Notes: generated by a model from the letters alone, not told the origin. DNA of 52,863 nucleotides from Schoenoplectus triqueter (GCA_964058805.1 CAXKVV010000565.1:1-52863); one strand, 5' to 3'; positions 1 through 12,370 are shown, counted from the first letter of the stretch. Numbers and translations: made by a program.

Positions 1-3000
1 CATCGCATACTGGGCCATACAATTGAAGAATGTTGGGTATTCAAAGACCTAATAGAAGAAGGGCATAGAAACGGGACGATCCAACTCCCGAAGAGCTTTC
101 AACAAGACCCAGCTCCGCATAACTTGAATAACAAGGGCAAAGGGGTGGCTTATACAATCTCGCACACTCCCGTACCTAGCAAACCTAAGGCTGCGAGACG
201 TAAGCCGATCAAAGAAATCTACCGCTCCAACTCAGTCATGAATATTGAAATAGAAGAAGAGATGGCAGCACTAGAGATCACTGTGGTTCCCGAAAGGCAT
301 TTCAAAGACCTCATACCAAGGGAAGTGAGCCACATCCAAACCCTAAAGACCTTTGTTGTGCCGGCAAAGGTAGAGCGCATTAAAGGGAAAACTATCATCC
401 ACAAGGCTATAATTTTCTATCAGAGCGATTCAACCCAGTCTCTGAAGAATCCTGATCACAACACTTGGAAGAAGTGGGTGATAGAACAAGAATTAGAGAA
501 TGCAACGAGCGATGACGCTGCATCTCATCCCTTTGGAAAGGAGCTATATAAATTAGCGAAAAGGGCAAAATGTCTGAGAGACATATCCAAGGCCGAGGCC
601 AAGCGCTTTGATGAACTCTGGAATGGCGGCCAGAATAAAGTCCTGGGCCTGGATGGTAAAATAAAACATACCCGGGGATTAGGGTATAACTGCGATGACG
701 CAGCATGTTTTGAAGGGTCTCTCAACGAGTACCGTATGAAAGAGAGCTGTTGCATGACTTCTGTTGAAATGCCGGATAATGAAACAGAAGAGGACAATGC
801 CCCGGTCCTGAAAAATGCTTTAAAGCAGCTAGAAAAGGAGCCTAACACGGTCGATGAGTTAGCCGAAATCAATCTGGGGACGGAAGAAGACCCACGACCA
901 ACTTTCATAAGCGCGTCGTTGCCAGAAGAGGTGGCTGACAGGTTGAAGACATTCCTTAAAAGCTACATGGACTGCTTCGCTTGGAGTTATAAAGAAATGC
1001 CTGGATTAGATCCCAACGTGGCGGTCCATTACTTAAAAATCGATCCAACCTTTAAGCCGATTAAACAAGCGCCGAGGCGAATGAGAATAGAACTCGAAGA
1101 GAAGGTCGTGGAGGAAACAAAGAAACTCATCGACGCAGGCTTCATACGGGAAGAAGAAACGCCAGAATGGGTGGCTAGCATCGTCCCGGTTAAAAAGAAA
1201 AATGGGCAGATCCGCATTTGCGTGGACTTTCGGGACTTAAACAAGGCGTGCCCTAAAGATGATTTCCCGCTTCCAGTAACGGAAATCATAATTGATCATA
1301 CATCTTCCTATAAAGTCTTCTTCTTCATGGACGGTTATGCGGGTTATAATCAAATTAAAATGGCGCCAGAAGATGAGAGGCACACGGCATTCCGCACGCC
1401 GATTGGCATATATTGCTACAAAGTCATGCCGTTTGGGCTCAAAAATGCGGGAGCCACCTACCAGCGGGCGATGACAAAAATATTCGATGATCTGATCCAC
1501 AAGATAGTAGAATGCTATGTGGACGACCTAGTCATCAAGGCCATGTCATATGAAGAACACCTCCAATATCTTGAGATCGTTTTCAACCGCCTAAGAGAAC
1601 ATGCGCTCAAACTAAACCCGTTGAAATGCGCATTCATGGTATCATCCGGTAAATTTCTAGGGTTTGTGGTACGCCACAGGGGCATTGAGATAGACCCGGG
1701 CAAGATCAAAGCAATCACGGAACTATCCCCGCCAAAGAATTTAAAACAGTTGCGATCTTTGCAAGGGCAATTGGCGTACATCAGGCGGTTCATAGCCAAT
1801 CTATCGGGTAAAATCCAACCCTTCACCCGGCTGACTAAGAAGAATATCCCGTTTAAGTGGGATGGCGAGTGCCAGCGAGCCTTTGAAGAAATCAAGGCAT
1901 ATCTGCTCAACCCTCCAGTATTGGCGGCGCCCATACCCGGGAAGGAACTTATTCTATACACGACCGCCCTGGATGGATCCTTGGGAGCCCTATTGGCACA
2001 AGAAAACCAGGATGGTAATCAAAATGCGCTATATTACTTAAGTCGCATGATGGTAGGGGCAGAACACGGGTATTCACCGATCGAGAAGCATTGCCTAGCC
2101 CTAATCTTCGCGGTGAAGAAATTGAGGCACTACATGCTAGCCCACAAAATCATTTTAATATCCAAAGTGGACCCTCTCAAATATCTGATGACTCGGCCAA
2201 TGCTGACGGGGAGGCTGGCCAAGTGGGCTATTATTCTCACCGAGTTCGACATCACTTATACACCGCAAAAGGCGATAAAGGGGCAGGCGCTAGCAGATTT
2301 CCTGGCTGCACACCCGATCCAAGATGACTCCCCATTAAAATGTGACTTTCCTGACGAAGAAACCCTACATGTTGAAGAAGGAAGTCCTATATGGGAGATG
2401 TACTTTGATGGTGCTTCTTCAATCAAGCCAATCGCGGGCCCGGGAGTCCCAACTGTGCGAGCTGGCGCAGGATTAGTCTTCGTAACCCCGGAAGGCGGGA
2501 TAATACGACATTCTCTGGCTTTAACCGAACCATGTACAAATAATGAAGCAGAGTATGAGGCACTTATCGCCGGACTAGAGCTATCACTGGAGCTGGAAAT
2601 CAAGGCTGTGCGTATCTTTGGGGATTCACAGCTGATAATAAATCAAATAATTGGCGAATACAAGGTCTTAAAGCCGGAACTAATACAATATCACCAGAAG
2701 GCCATGGAATTAATGAAGAAAATCCCGTACGTGTCCATTGAGAAGGTCACGAGGGCTGTGAACGGTGAAGCAGATGCGTTGGCCAAACTCGCCAAGGAGC
2801 TGGGTGAACCAACAGAGCCGGAAATCCACATCATCGTCCGCAATAGGAGGCCATTATCATTGTGTCAGACGACAGACAATGTGAATAATGAAGGCATTGG
2901 ACCAGAAAAGATAGAATGCCAGGAAACAATGATAACCGAAGAAGATGATGATTGGAGACAGCCGTTCATCGAATATTTCCGGCATGGCACCCTCCCCAAG

Positions 3001-4053
3001 GATAAAAGGATAGCTGATCAACTAAGAAAACGGGTACTACGGTATGCGTATGTGGGCAACACGTTATACCGTAGGTCTTACGATCAACTATGGCTAAGAT
3101 GTGTATCAGGGCCTGAAGCCGGGCAGGTTATGAAAGAAGTTCATTCCGGGCTATGCGGAGCACATCAGTCTGGGCCGAAAATGAAGTTGAAAATCAAGCG
3201 AATGGGGTATTATTGGCCCACGATGGTGGCTGATTGTGAAGAGCACGCAAAGAAGTGCCGCATGTGCCAGATACATGGCCCTTTTATACATCAAGCGCCA
3301 AACCCGTTGCACCCCACGGTAGCATCCTGGCCATTTAATATGTGGGGCACAGATATAGTGGGGCCCATAGACCCTCCGACGTCGAGAGGTCACCGGTTTA
3401 TCCTGGCAGCGACAGATTACTTTACAAAATGGGCTGAAGCCGTTCCACTCAAAGAAGTTAAAGCATCTGATGTGGTTAAATTCTTCAAGACGCACATCCT
3501 TTACCGATTTGGTACACCACAACGGATAATATCCGATAATGGAATGGCCTTCAAGAGCTCCAAAGTCTATGCCCTGGCGGAGCAATTTAATATTGACTGG
3601 AGATTCTCGTCCATTTATAACCCGAGAGCCAACGGCCTGGCCGAAGCCTTTAACAAAACCCTGATCAATATTATGAAAAAGACCGTAAACGGCAACCAAC
3701 GAGACTGGGATAATCGTCTACAAGAGGCATTATGGGCTTATCGAACCACATACCGAACGCCTACGCAAGCTACCCCGTATTCTCTGGCTTTTGGGGTTGA
3801 AGCCGTCCTCCCTCTTGAGGTGGAATTACCGTCATTGCGGGTGGCTATGCAAAATGATATGACCATGGATGAATGTCAACAACTTAGACTGGACGAGTTG
3901 GATGCCATGGACGAGAAGAGACTGATAGCCCAGCAGAACCTTGAAATATATCAGGCAAAAATGGCAAGGGCATATGACAAAATATATATAGTGTTTTGTA
4001 GAATATGTAAAATGAGAAACGTGCCTCAGATCAATGAATCTAAAAAAATGTAA
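1..4053 (+). pseudogene. pol: Truncated Tat-lineage Ty3/gypsy pol polyprotein (RT, RNase H, aRNase H, integrase)
   Basis: The frame is open from the first base of the window, so the element continues to the left. It begins inside a zinc-knuckle-like motif. Reverse transcriptase follows, with YVDD at about 1516-1527, then a Ty3-type RNase H, then a second archaeal-type RNase H (YFDGASS near 2400, NNEAEYEAL near 2540, GDSQLI near 2620). Integrase has an HHCC zinc finger near 3140-3275 and a DD35E triad with codons at 3352, 3535 and 3643. The dual RNase H marks the Tat lineage. The protein is very close to the pol at 22851-27461, but similarity stops at about 3983, after MARAYDK. The last 23 residues are unrelated readthrough, and the integrase C-terminal GPY/F-like part and any 3' LTR are missing. 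No stop interrupts the remaining frame. It is therefore a truncated copy of the same family in the opposite orientation. Confidence 0.9.
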
Positions 4054-5166
4054 ATGGAGATGAAACACCTAAAACTTATTTTGAAACTTCAGCCCAGCGT
4101 ATCCTTTCTAACTGGAGCTCAGAGAAAAGTATAATGTACTATAGACTATTTTAGCAACTATAAAAGAAAGGAACATAGGAATAGTGCAATATTGCAATTT
4201 CTTACCAACAGAAAAGGAGATTATTTGAAAATTATGCAAGGACAAATTTTAAATTGTAAACATCAAAATGCTAATCTTAAATCTCCAAACAGAATTCAAA
4301 AATAACAGTATAACTTAGTATTCAGCCAAGTAATTATCAACTGCTTCGTAATACTGAGATCACTTGCAATCTGTTACAGTACCAGAACCAATTACTCTTA
4401 AATCTTCAATTAAATCCCAGAAAAATATTGGTTACCATTCCGCTGGATTCATTTTAACAAAGTGAGCATCTTTAGCATGTTATCCTAAGTGTAAACGTGA
4501 CAAAAGACACAAATTGTGTCTCCAAATCCAAAGGCTAAAAGCGACCCCAAATCTGTCTGTAATCATTCATATATATCTCTAACAAAATCATGTTTAAATA
4601 TAGCAAAAAATAATGTACCCATTATACAATGCACATATCAGTAATCACCTGTAATATCACTGATTTGTAGTACATGTGCATGCACACACAACCACACACA
4701 AAACAATTCTGTTACCTGGGATAAGCCTTGACCAATAATGGATTGGTGCTACTATAATTGTCTGACAGAAATGTACCTCAGTAAATTGCTCAGACTGGCG
4801 ATTAGGACCCAGCAACTTGTGATTGGCACTCAGACTGGCGATTGGCGACAAATCTTAGGACCGGCGATTGGCGGTCGGCGCAGAAGCTTGGCGATTGGCG
4901 GTCGGCGCAGAAGCTTGGTGATTGGAATATCGACGACTGGGACTCAGATGGATTGAATGGGACTTGGGAGTTGGGAACTTGGAACGAAGAGACAGAGAGA
5001 GACGAAGAAGAGAGGGAGACGCAATCGAGAAATGAGAGACGGAGAAAAAATAGGGTTTGGGGTATGAGCGGCGATGCGAATGAGTTTTAATTGAATGAGT
5101 TACAAACAGTTATGATTTTAATTGAATGAGTTTTAATTAGGAAAAGGTCCTGATATATGTTATAGT
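4054..5166. other. Spacer with no recognised gene
   Basis: No convincing coding region was seen. The sequence is moderately AT-rich up to about 4740. From about 4975 to 5070 the minus strand looks like a plant 5' leader: it is CT-rich, with AAACCCTA and runs of TCTC. No downstream coding exon was recognised on that strand, so this is only a compositional observation. Confidence 0.4.
4838..4922. repeat. Short tandem repeat, about 28-bp unit
   Basis: Two nearly perfect copies of a unit containing GGCGGTCGGCGCAGAAGCTT are joined head to tail. They are flanked by shorter partial copies of the GGCGATTGG part. The array is GC-rich compared with its surroundings. Function unknown. Confidence 0.75.
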
Positions 5167-5808
5167 TAGGGCTGTAAGAAAGGAACAAAGTTCGTAGTTT
5201 GTTCGCGTTTGATTCGACAAAAGTTCGAGAAAAGTTCGTTCGATTTCAGTTCGAAATTAATTTCGAATCAAACTGGTTCGATTCGAAATTATATCGAATC
5301 AAACTCAATTCATATATCGAATCAAACTCAATTCGAATCAAACTCAATTCAATTCAAAATTAATTTCGAATCAAACCGGTTCGATTTGAAATTATATCGA
5401 ATCAAACTCGAACACAAGTCAGTTCGTTCGTGTTCGATTCGTTTGCAGCCCTAATTATTGTGGATGGAATATCGAATACTCTCTCAATTCATATGCAAAG
5501 GTTTTATGTTTTAGGTTTTTATATTTTATATTTTCTTGAGATATCTTATATCTCAACTTTATTGTAAAACTAGGCAAATATTAAGTAAAAATCAACAAAA
5601 TTATGACTTCTTATCGCGAGCAAATATAAACTTACATGTCTAATTGTAATTGAATTACATGCTTATTTCGAACTATAATTATTCGCGAACACCTTTCGAA
5701 CAAAAAGTAAACAATTTGAGTTTGATTTGATATAATTTCGAATTGAACGAACTTTTTTCGAATTGAACACGAACGAACAACGAACTTCAAATATTTCTTG
5801 CAACCCTA
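5167..5808. mobile_element. hAT-like non-autonomous element (642 bp)
   Basis: The left end TAGGGCTGTAAGAAA and the inverted right end TTTCTTGCAACCCTA match over about 60 bp with roughly 13 differences. The body is rich in TTCGAAT/ATTCGAA subterminal repeats, and no transposase is encoded. The expected 8-bp target duplication is not clear (GTTATAGT left, GTAGTAAC right). A second hAT-type end (TTTGCAGCCCTA) lies inside at 5442-5453 and is followed by ATTATTGT, which matches the left flank at 6 of 8 positions. The element may therefore be composite, or its true right end may be 5453. Confidence 0.6.
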
Positions 5809-6990
5809 GTAGTAACATAATTTATAACTACAATTTAAATATCAGTTTTATTTCAATTATCTTCATGAATCACACATTTTTAGTTTTAACTCTTAGTCAT
5901 AGCTAAAATTTATTCAACTCGTGAAATCAATCCGGCAAGCACATAGTAATAATAAAACTTTAATTTAATAGATAAGCTAAACTTCTTATAGGTTAATTAA
6001 AGTTTATGTCAGTATGAGAAGATTATCAACTCTTCCACACAATCTCATTAGTAATCATCTTAGCTATTATTTATACTTTCACATAACACAATATATGATT
6101 TGGATATCAATTTGACAAAGTTATTAATCTATGAATTAGTCCTCAAGTTAATAGGTGATCAATTTACATGATAATTTTGGATGTGTGTTTGAACTTTACT
6201 AAAATAAATTATGCATATATAAGATTTACATTCACATATATGAAATTGTGTTTTCTGAGAGATGCATTTTATTTTTTAAACATGTTAAGGTTCTAATTTA
6301 GACAATTGATGATTATGCATGCAGGCGCCAATTTGATTGAGGAAATCACTTTGACAATGTTTATTTCAATATTATTTCTATTAGATTTTGAAATAATTTT
6401 CAGAAAATATTTAATTTTGAGTTACAGAATTTTGGATTAAGTTACAAAATTTTTAAAACATCTGCAGAATTAGAGAGGGATTTTGAATCTTGCTTCCGCC
6501 AAAAAATTAATCTATTTCCGCCAGAAATATGGATGAAACTGGACCATAAAAAAAATTTGAATCAGAACGCGTGCATAGGGGTGGGTCCTTGGTGGCAGAG
6601 AGGGATAATTTTTTCTTCTGATCTGAACCGGATCTCAGTAAAGAGAGAACGTAACAATTCTTTTATCTAAGCCATCTTCTCCAATTCATTTCCCCGCCTC
6701 TTTCATTCTCAGCCAAAAATTTGACAATCCGCCAAAAATTTGGAGATGCCGCCTGCTTTACTTCAATCCTTTTTAATGATCGATTGGATCTTTGTTTTCT
6801 TTTCAGTTAACCAAAACCAAAACCTCCTCTCCTCACATCCTCCGTCCTCTAACCAAAACCAAAACCAAAACCTCCTCCGTCCTCTTCTTATCCCTTTCTC
6901 CCGATCAATAAATAGGTAATATAAGTCAATCAAACAAATCTTTTTATTACACATTACTTGTTGCAATGGTTTTACTATGACTTCATTTTC
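5809..6990. other. AT-rich spacer and probable CACTA 5' region
   Basis: No coding region was recognised. From about 6490 the sequence holds repeated CCGCCA(G/A)AAAT motifs. A stretch at 6810-6900 repeats ACCAAAACC with CCTCCTCCGTCC and resembles a transcribed leader. This may be the 5' subterminal and leader part of the CACTA element whose gene starts near 7261. A CACTA terminus was not found here. Confidence 0.4.
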
Positions 6991-6999
6991 ATTTTTACT

Positions 7000-7116
7000 C
7001 ACAGGAATATTGACATTACTCACAGAAATATTGACATTACTACAGAACTTCAATATTTCTTACAGAAATATTTCAATTACTCACAGGAATATTGACATTA
7101 CTCACAGAAATAATGA
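7000..7116. repeat. ATTACTCACAGAAATA tandem motif array
   Basis: The motif ATTACTCACAG(A/G)AATAT, or close variants, occurs about six times in both exact and degenerate form just upstream of the CACTA gene. Related TTACTGNCAGAAATAAT motifs recur at 10474-10520 and 38973-39130 on the other side of the gene. This is how CACTA subterminal repeats are usually arranged. Confidence 0.65.
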
Positions 7117-7260
7117 CTCTAATTTTATTTTTACAGTTGGTGTCATATTTGCTGAAATCTATCCTGTTTTCTTAATTTCTATTCAAACAACACATATATA
7201 CTATTTTCTGCCTTAATCAAACACTATTTTGTGCTGCTTATGACAGATTCCTTCATATGA

Positions 7261-10186
7261 CTGGTACAAAAGTCTTCTCTACCAAGGGGAAAGAGGGTTA
7301 AATACACTCAACAGGGCCTCATCCATAGCTCTATTGCATTGGAGCACGATTCCACACACATAGAAGTACCTGGGGTAGGCAATGAAGTGCGTAAGCGTAA
7401 GGGAAGAGGTCCTGGAAAGGTAGTTCAATCAAGACCGCCAAATCAGCGGCCGGAGGTGTGGCCGGTGGGCCCAGAAGAGTTCACCACTGAAAAAACAGAT
7501 AAAACGAATCCTAGGCAGATAACTGCAATCATCACTAGGCTAGCTTTGAACCTCATGCCAGGACCATTTAGAAGTTTTCGCATGTTTGATCAAACCACAA
7601 GAGATACTGTGGAGATCCAATTTTTGGTAAATAAAAATTATTGTTAATTTATAATTTATATACAAATGAAGACTAGTATATTTTATTAACTCGGTAATTG
7701 ATTAATTAATGTATTCACCAAATTGCTATTATGTTGTTTTATTAATGAAGGAACGATTTAAATATCGAGCAGGAGAAGATCCGAAGCATTGTAAAGAAGT
7801 TCTTGAGGCTATTGCAACAAAAAGGTATACTGATGAGCTATACGAAGCAAGAAAAGATTGCATAGATGACTTCGGCTGGGACACAGAAGCATGGAAGAGT
7901 ATGGTGCCACATTGGTGCACAACTCCTGCGAATTGGGAAGGACTTTGTGACCAATTTGCAACTGAAGAATTCCAATATCTTTCGAAACAAAACAAAACTA
8001 ACCGATGTGCATCAGGACTTACTGTCTGCCACTATACTGGATCGGCAAGTGCATACCAGCACAGCCAAAATTTGATAATGTATTTTTTATACAATGTATA
8101 TTGAGGCTTTATTTATTTTTATAGAAATAAATATCCTTCAATGTGAAATAACTTATTTATGTAGCATCTATAACTGAAACTTAGTTATATTTGTAGAAAA
8201 ATATACTAAACAGAGAGCCAACAAGCGAGAAACTTTTCCTACATCTTCAACTTGGTCGAGAAGATGGAATATCACCCATTGTGGCCCAAGTGGAAGCTAC
8301 TTTGGCAGCCAAGACCTTGGAATTACAAGAAGTAAATGATGAAACTAGTGATGGTAGTGAACTCTGTGATCCAGAAATAAGAAAAAACATAGCAGAGGTT
8401 CAAACTTATGATACTACCTCGGTGTAATTTGCCAACAGAAAAACCAAAGAAGTATATGTATGTTATCTTTCTTACAAAGTTATCTCGTAGGAATATTGAC
8501 AATTTGATATCTAATATGATATATTATTAATTATGAATATTAGTCAACAGATACGAACTAAGTGTAGTAACAATCAGAGTTAATTTCATAATACCAATTT
8601 GATTGTATTAATTTACATTTTATGCAACTCAATAGGAGAAAGCGAAGGAGATGCAGCTTGATCCAGACTACGCTGGAAGAGAAGATATTGATCTGTATCG
8701 TATAGCAAGTAATGGGAAATGCCACGGTAGAGATTTTGGCTTTGGGAGCACATATGAGGGAACTTCTCCAACACCAATCTTACGAGGCAGGTCCTGTCAT
8801 AGAACATCCATAGAGACAACAGAATTCGATAAAATTTTAGAGGATCATGATGCTCATTTTACTGAGGAAATTGCCAAGAGAGATAAACTCATTGAAGAAC
8901 GTGATGAAAAATACAACAAGATGGTAGAAGAACAGGCAAAACTACAGATTACTATTAATCATCTGTATGTAGTATGCGGAGTTCAACAGCCTACTTTTCA
9001 GGTAACAAATATTGAATTTAAGACAATTATTGGGAGGTACTGTTTTGTTGATAACATACTAATTTATATTATTAATTTCACTCATAGGATCATAATGGTC
9101 CCATTTCTCAGTCATTTCAAAGAGCTATGGGGATGCATGTAGTTTTATCTCAGGTGAATTTTCAGCTTTCTATAGTGGGATTTGTATGCAAACAAGTAAG
9201 ATTTTGATGTTTTACAATACTAATTTTTTCATTTCACTATATGTTGTGCTTGTAGGGTCATAGTCTCGTTTCTCATCCAACTCAAGGACATCATATGCTT
9301 TTATTTCAGGTAAGTACAATTTCTAACAACTTTGAATGGGTAATGGTGTTTGACGGGAGTTGTGTAAGGTTTTCATAGTTTTTAACATTGGAGTGGACTA
9401 GTACTGTGAGATTCATGCATGCCAAAGTCTATAGATTTAGTTTGTGTTTTAAGACTTTGTTGAAATTAATATAACAGATACATATGAATGTTGGTAATTA
9501 TCATATTTCACTAAAAATATATATATATTTTCTAAAAAGGAATTATGACAAATTTTAGGGCTCTTATCAGTCATAAAAGAATATCATCGTAATACTAACA
9601 TTTCATATTATTTACTTAGGGTCATACGGCCCTTCCTTACAGTGCACTTATGGGAATGCAAATGCCTCCGCACCAAGTAAGAATAAAATATATAGATCAT
9701 TATCATAAGTGATGTATACATGGGAGTGATGTATACATGGGCCCCACTGTATTATCTTCCTTATTATTTTCACCTTTTTTATTTTATTTATAATTTTATT
9801 TTTCTCTTTATTTACTAATTTTATTTCAAATGTCTAAGGTTTGATCAATTTTTAATATTGGGTTTAAGCATGCGTTTAGTGGTAAATATTGCTAATTTAT
9901 ATTACACATGCTTGAGGGAAAAAAGAAAAATTTGTATTGTACATGCTTCAAAATAGAGAGATATAGAGGACCTAATTTTACAAATGTGGTTGTTTAATTG
10001 TACTGATGCTTCAAAGTAAAAGATTCTAAGTATATTTTTTTTGTTCTATACTAGGGATTATCTTCAATGTCGCAATCAAATGTGATAGGAGGGATGCAAG
10101 CACTTATAACGCAAGCTGCAACGGGCGAGGCAGCCATGAACCGATGGTGCGAGGGATCAAACTCAGACAATCAAGAAATCCAGTAG
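7261..10186 (+). CDS. CACTA (En/Spm) TNPA-like protein, Transposase_24 type, spliced
   Basis: Exons were inferred from open frames and GT..AG junctions: about 7261-7626, 7751-about 8095, 8197-8421, 8636-9001, 9088-9153, 9256-9309, 9620-9676 and 10055-10186. Exons three to eight are all multiples of three and join in phase 0; the last ends at a TAG. The second exon carries the NKTNR...YTGSAS type of signature seen in plant Transposase_24 proteins, which bind subterminal repeats of CACTA elements. The fourth exon ends in a charged coiled-coil stretch (EEIAKRDKLIEERDEKYNK), which suggests oligomerisation. The start codon and any upstream exon are not settled: the first frame has no early ATG and opens after a TGA at 7258. 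The donor of the second exon is also uncertain. The second gene usual in this group, the TNPD transposase, was not seen. The gene looks intact apart from these uncertainties. Confidence 0.75.
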
Positions 10187-10547
10187 TTAGGTTTTGGTAT
10201 GGATAATAGTTTTCAATCTTTCGGTAATAGAATGTCCAATTATAACAATATAGCAGACAAACAGCTTTTCATTTATAGCAATATAGCAGTTGATATACGG
10301 GTTTATATTTTGGCAGTTCAATACCTGTATTTTTGGATTTGATGTACTTCCAATTGGTGTTTGTATATGCTATATTATTTTTCTGAAGTTATTTTTAATG
10401 CTTGATTGTTTTAATTTGTCATCAGTTGACAATTGGAAAATAAAACAAAAATTAGGGATGCTATTTTGTGCAGGAATGAGTTTTACTACCAGAATAAGTG
10501 GTGTTACTCCCACAAATAACATATTTCTTGTCAAGCATACTAATGAG
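10187..10547 (+). other. CACTA 3' region left of the retrotransposon insertion
   Basis: This is the untranslated and subterminal part following the CACTA gene, with TTTTACTACCAGAATAA-like motifs at 10478-10510. It is interrupted at 10547 by the LTR retrotransposon and resumes at 38973. Confidence 0.6.
10543..10547. repeat. Target-site duplication ATGAG (left)
   Basis: The five bases before the left LTR are repeated exactly after the right LTR (38968-38972). Five base pairs is the usual duplication for Ty3/gypsy integrases. Confidence 0.9.
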
Positions 10548-10860
10548 TGTGCGACCCTTTTTCGCGCGCTCCGCACCGCCGCTGGGCGATGGGATGCGGA
10601 AGAAGGACACGGAGATCCCTCCCAAGCGTGCATCTGTTTAATGCCGGTTAATTCTACCGTTTAGACCAATTTGGATGCACATTTAGGGGGTTTTTAGTGA
10701 TTGTGAGTTCTTGTAGATTCCGGTGGGCGCAAGCCCCCACCGTTAATTACCCTGGGCTATTAACCTCGAGGCACCTCTGGATCTTTAAAAGGGAGAAGCA
10801 AATAGTATAGTTAAATGATGGTCAAGTGGTCGTCTGGATACACTCAAGGGTTGTTCCGTG

Positions 10861-11160
10861 AAAGACGAACCTACTACAGATCGGTTCAGTCTTTACCGCC
10901 TCGAGAGATAACCTTACCACAGATCAGATTAATCTCTTCGAAGGGGTTCGAGGTGAGTCTACTACAGAACGACTCAACCTCAGTTGATCTAGAAAATAAA
11001 CCTACTTCGAAACGGTTCAAAAGTTGATCCTAGGAAAGACGAACCTACTACAGATCGGTTCAGTCTTTACCGCCTCGAGAGATAACCTTACTACAGATCA
11101 GATTAATCTCTTCAGAGGGGTTTGAGGTGAGTCTACTACAGAACGACTCAACCTCAGTTG
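10861..11160. repeat. 174-bp tandem duplication with ACTACAGA motifs in LTR
   Basis: The unit starting AAAGACGAACCTACTACAGA repeats with a 174-bp period; the second copy is incomplete. Together with 11408 and 11449 the LTR holds about eight ACTACAGA/ACCACAGA motifs, most followed by NCGRTTC or TCAGATT. An equivalent array is in the right LTR from about 32405. Confidence 0.85.
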
Positions 11161-11869
11161 GTTCAATCTTAACTAGTCAACAACCAATCACACAAAATAC
11201 AACTCAAAGCACTAAGCCGGTTGATCTTGAGGTTGGTGAATCAGGAGAAGGGTGGATTTGGCCCACGTGTTTCTTCTCACTAATTTTCTAGATCATGAAT
11301 TCGAAGCACTAAGCTGATTCATAAACCTAGGAACACAATTGCACACAACGTCAAACCTGAAGCACTAAGCCAGCTTGACATTGAAGCATGTGTTAGTGAA
11401 GGAACCTACTACAGAACGGTTCTCATTCACTGTTTTGTGGATGAATCTACTACAGAACGATTCAATCTCACAATCTCGGGAGATGAACCAGAAGACAAAC
11501 TTATCGACGGATGAGTTCAGTCTTACTAGTTCAATTAATCATGAATTACTTGTTCATGACACCGAGTCATTAAGATGTCACTTCTCCCGGACATCGTAAT
11601 GTTCTTCTCTCTTGAAGTCGACATATCTCTTCATGTTGATGTCGCAGCCTTGGTTATTCTTCAATGAGCGTCAAGATGTTCTTGTCTCGACTAATTGTTC
11701 TAATATGTTGCATTACTTGTGCAAGATCACTGTGTTGCTCTACACCCCTTGTGTGAGCGTATTCATTCACCTCTAAAATATAAAAAAGGTTATTACATTT
11801 TATTGATTTTTATTATTAAGATAATGTCTTTTCATTATTATCTCTATTACCAGGGTGAATATATTTTAT

Positions 11870-12370
11870 TTTTTTTTATTTTTAAACTCTATTTATTTCT
11901 GCAGAAGATTACTTACAAAAATAATAGAAAATGGGTTAACTATTATCTAGAATTTTATTTAGATTTTTGAGATTTTATAATAGCTAAAGTAATAGAATTT
12001 TATTTTATTTTTTATTTTTAAACTCTATTCATTTTTGTAGAAAATCACTTACAAAAATAATAGGAAATAAATTGGTTATGATTTTATTTGAACTTTTAGC
12101 ATTTTTATAATAGCCAAAGTAATAGAATTTTATTTTTTTATTATTTTTAAACTCTATTCATTTTTGTAGAAAATCACTTACAAAAATAATAGGAAATAAA
12201 TTGGTTATGATTTTAATTGAACTTTTAGCATTTTTATAATAGCCAAAGTAATAAGATTTTATTATTATATTTTTATTATTTATTTTGTAGAAATTATTTA
12301 CAAAATAAAAGATAAATTAGCTATATTATTTTTATTTTGATTTTTAGGATTTATAATAGCTAAAAGAATC
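11870..12370. repeat. AT-rich tandem repeats of about 130 bp in LTR
   Basis: Successive units carry AAACTCTAT, TTGTAGAAAATCACTTACAAA and TTTATAATAGCCAAAGTAAT (each at or under about 20 bases) at spacings of 136 and 129 bp. A fourth unit is diverged, and traces continue to about 12650. The matching block in the right LTR starts near 33415. Confidence 0.75.

Noticed and set aside
5209..5454. Plus-strand frame of 81 codons
   Set aside because: It is a translation of TTCGAAT-type subterminal repeats in the hAT element.
6763..7053. Minus-strand frame with Trp/Phe repeats
   Set aside because: It is a low-complexity translation of the ACCAAAACC repeat.
7000..7116. CRISPR-like array of short repeats
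   Set aside because: The repeats are degenerate, without regular unique spacers, and the genome is plant nuclear DNA.
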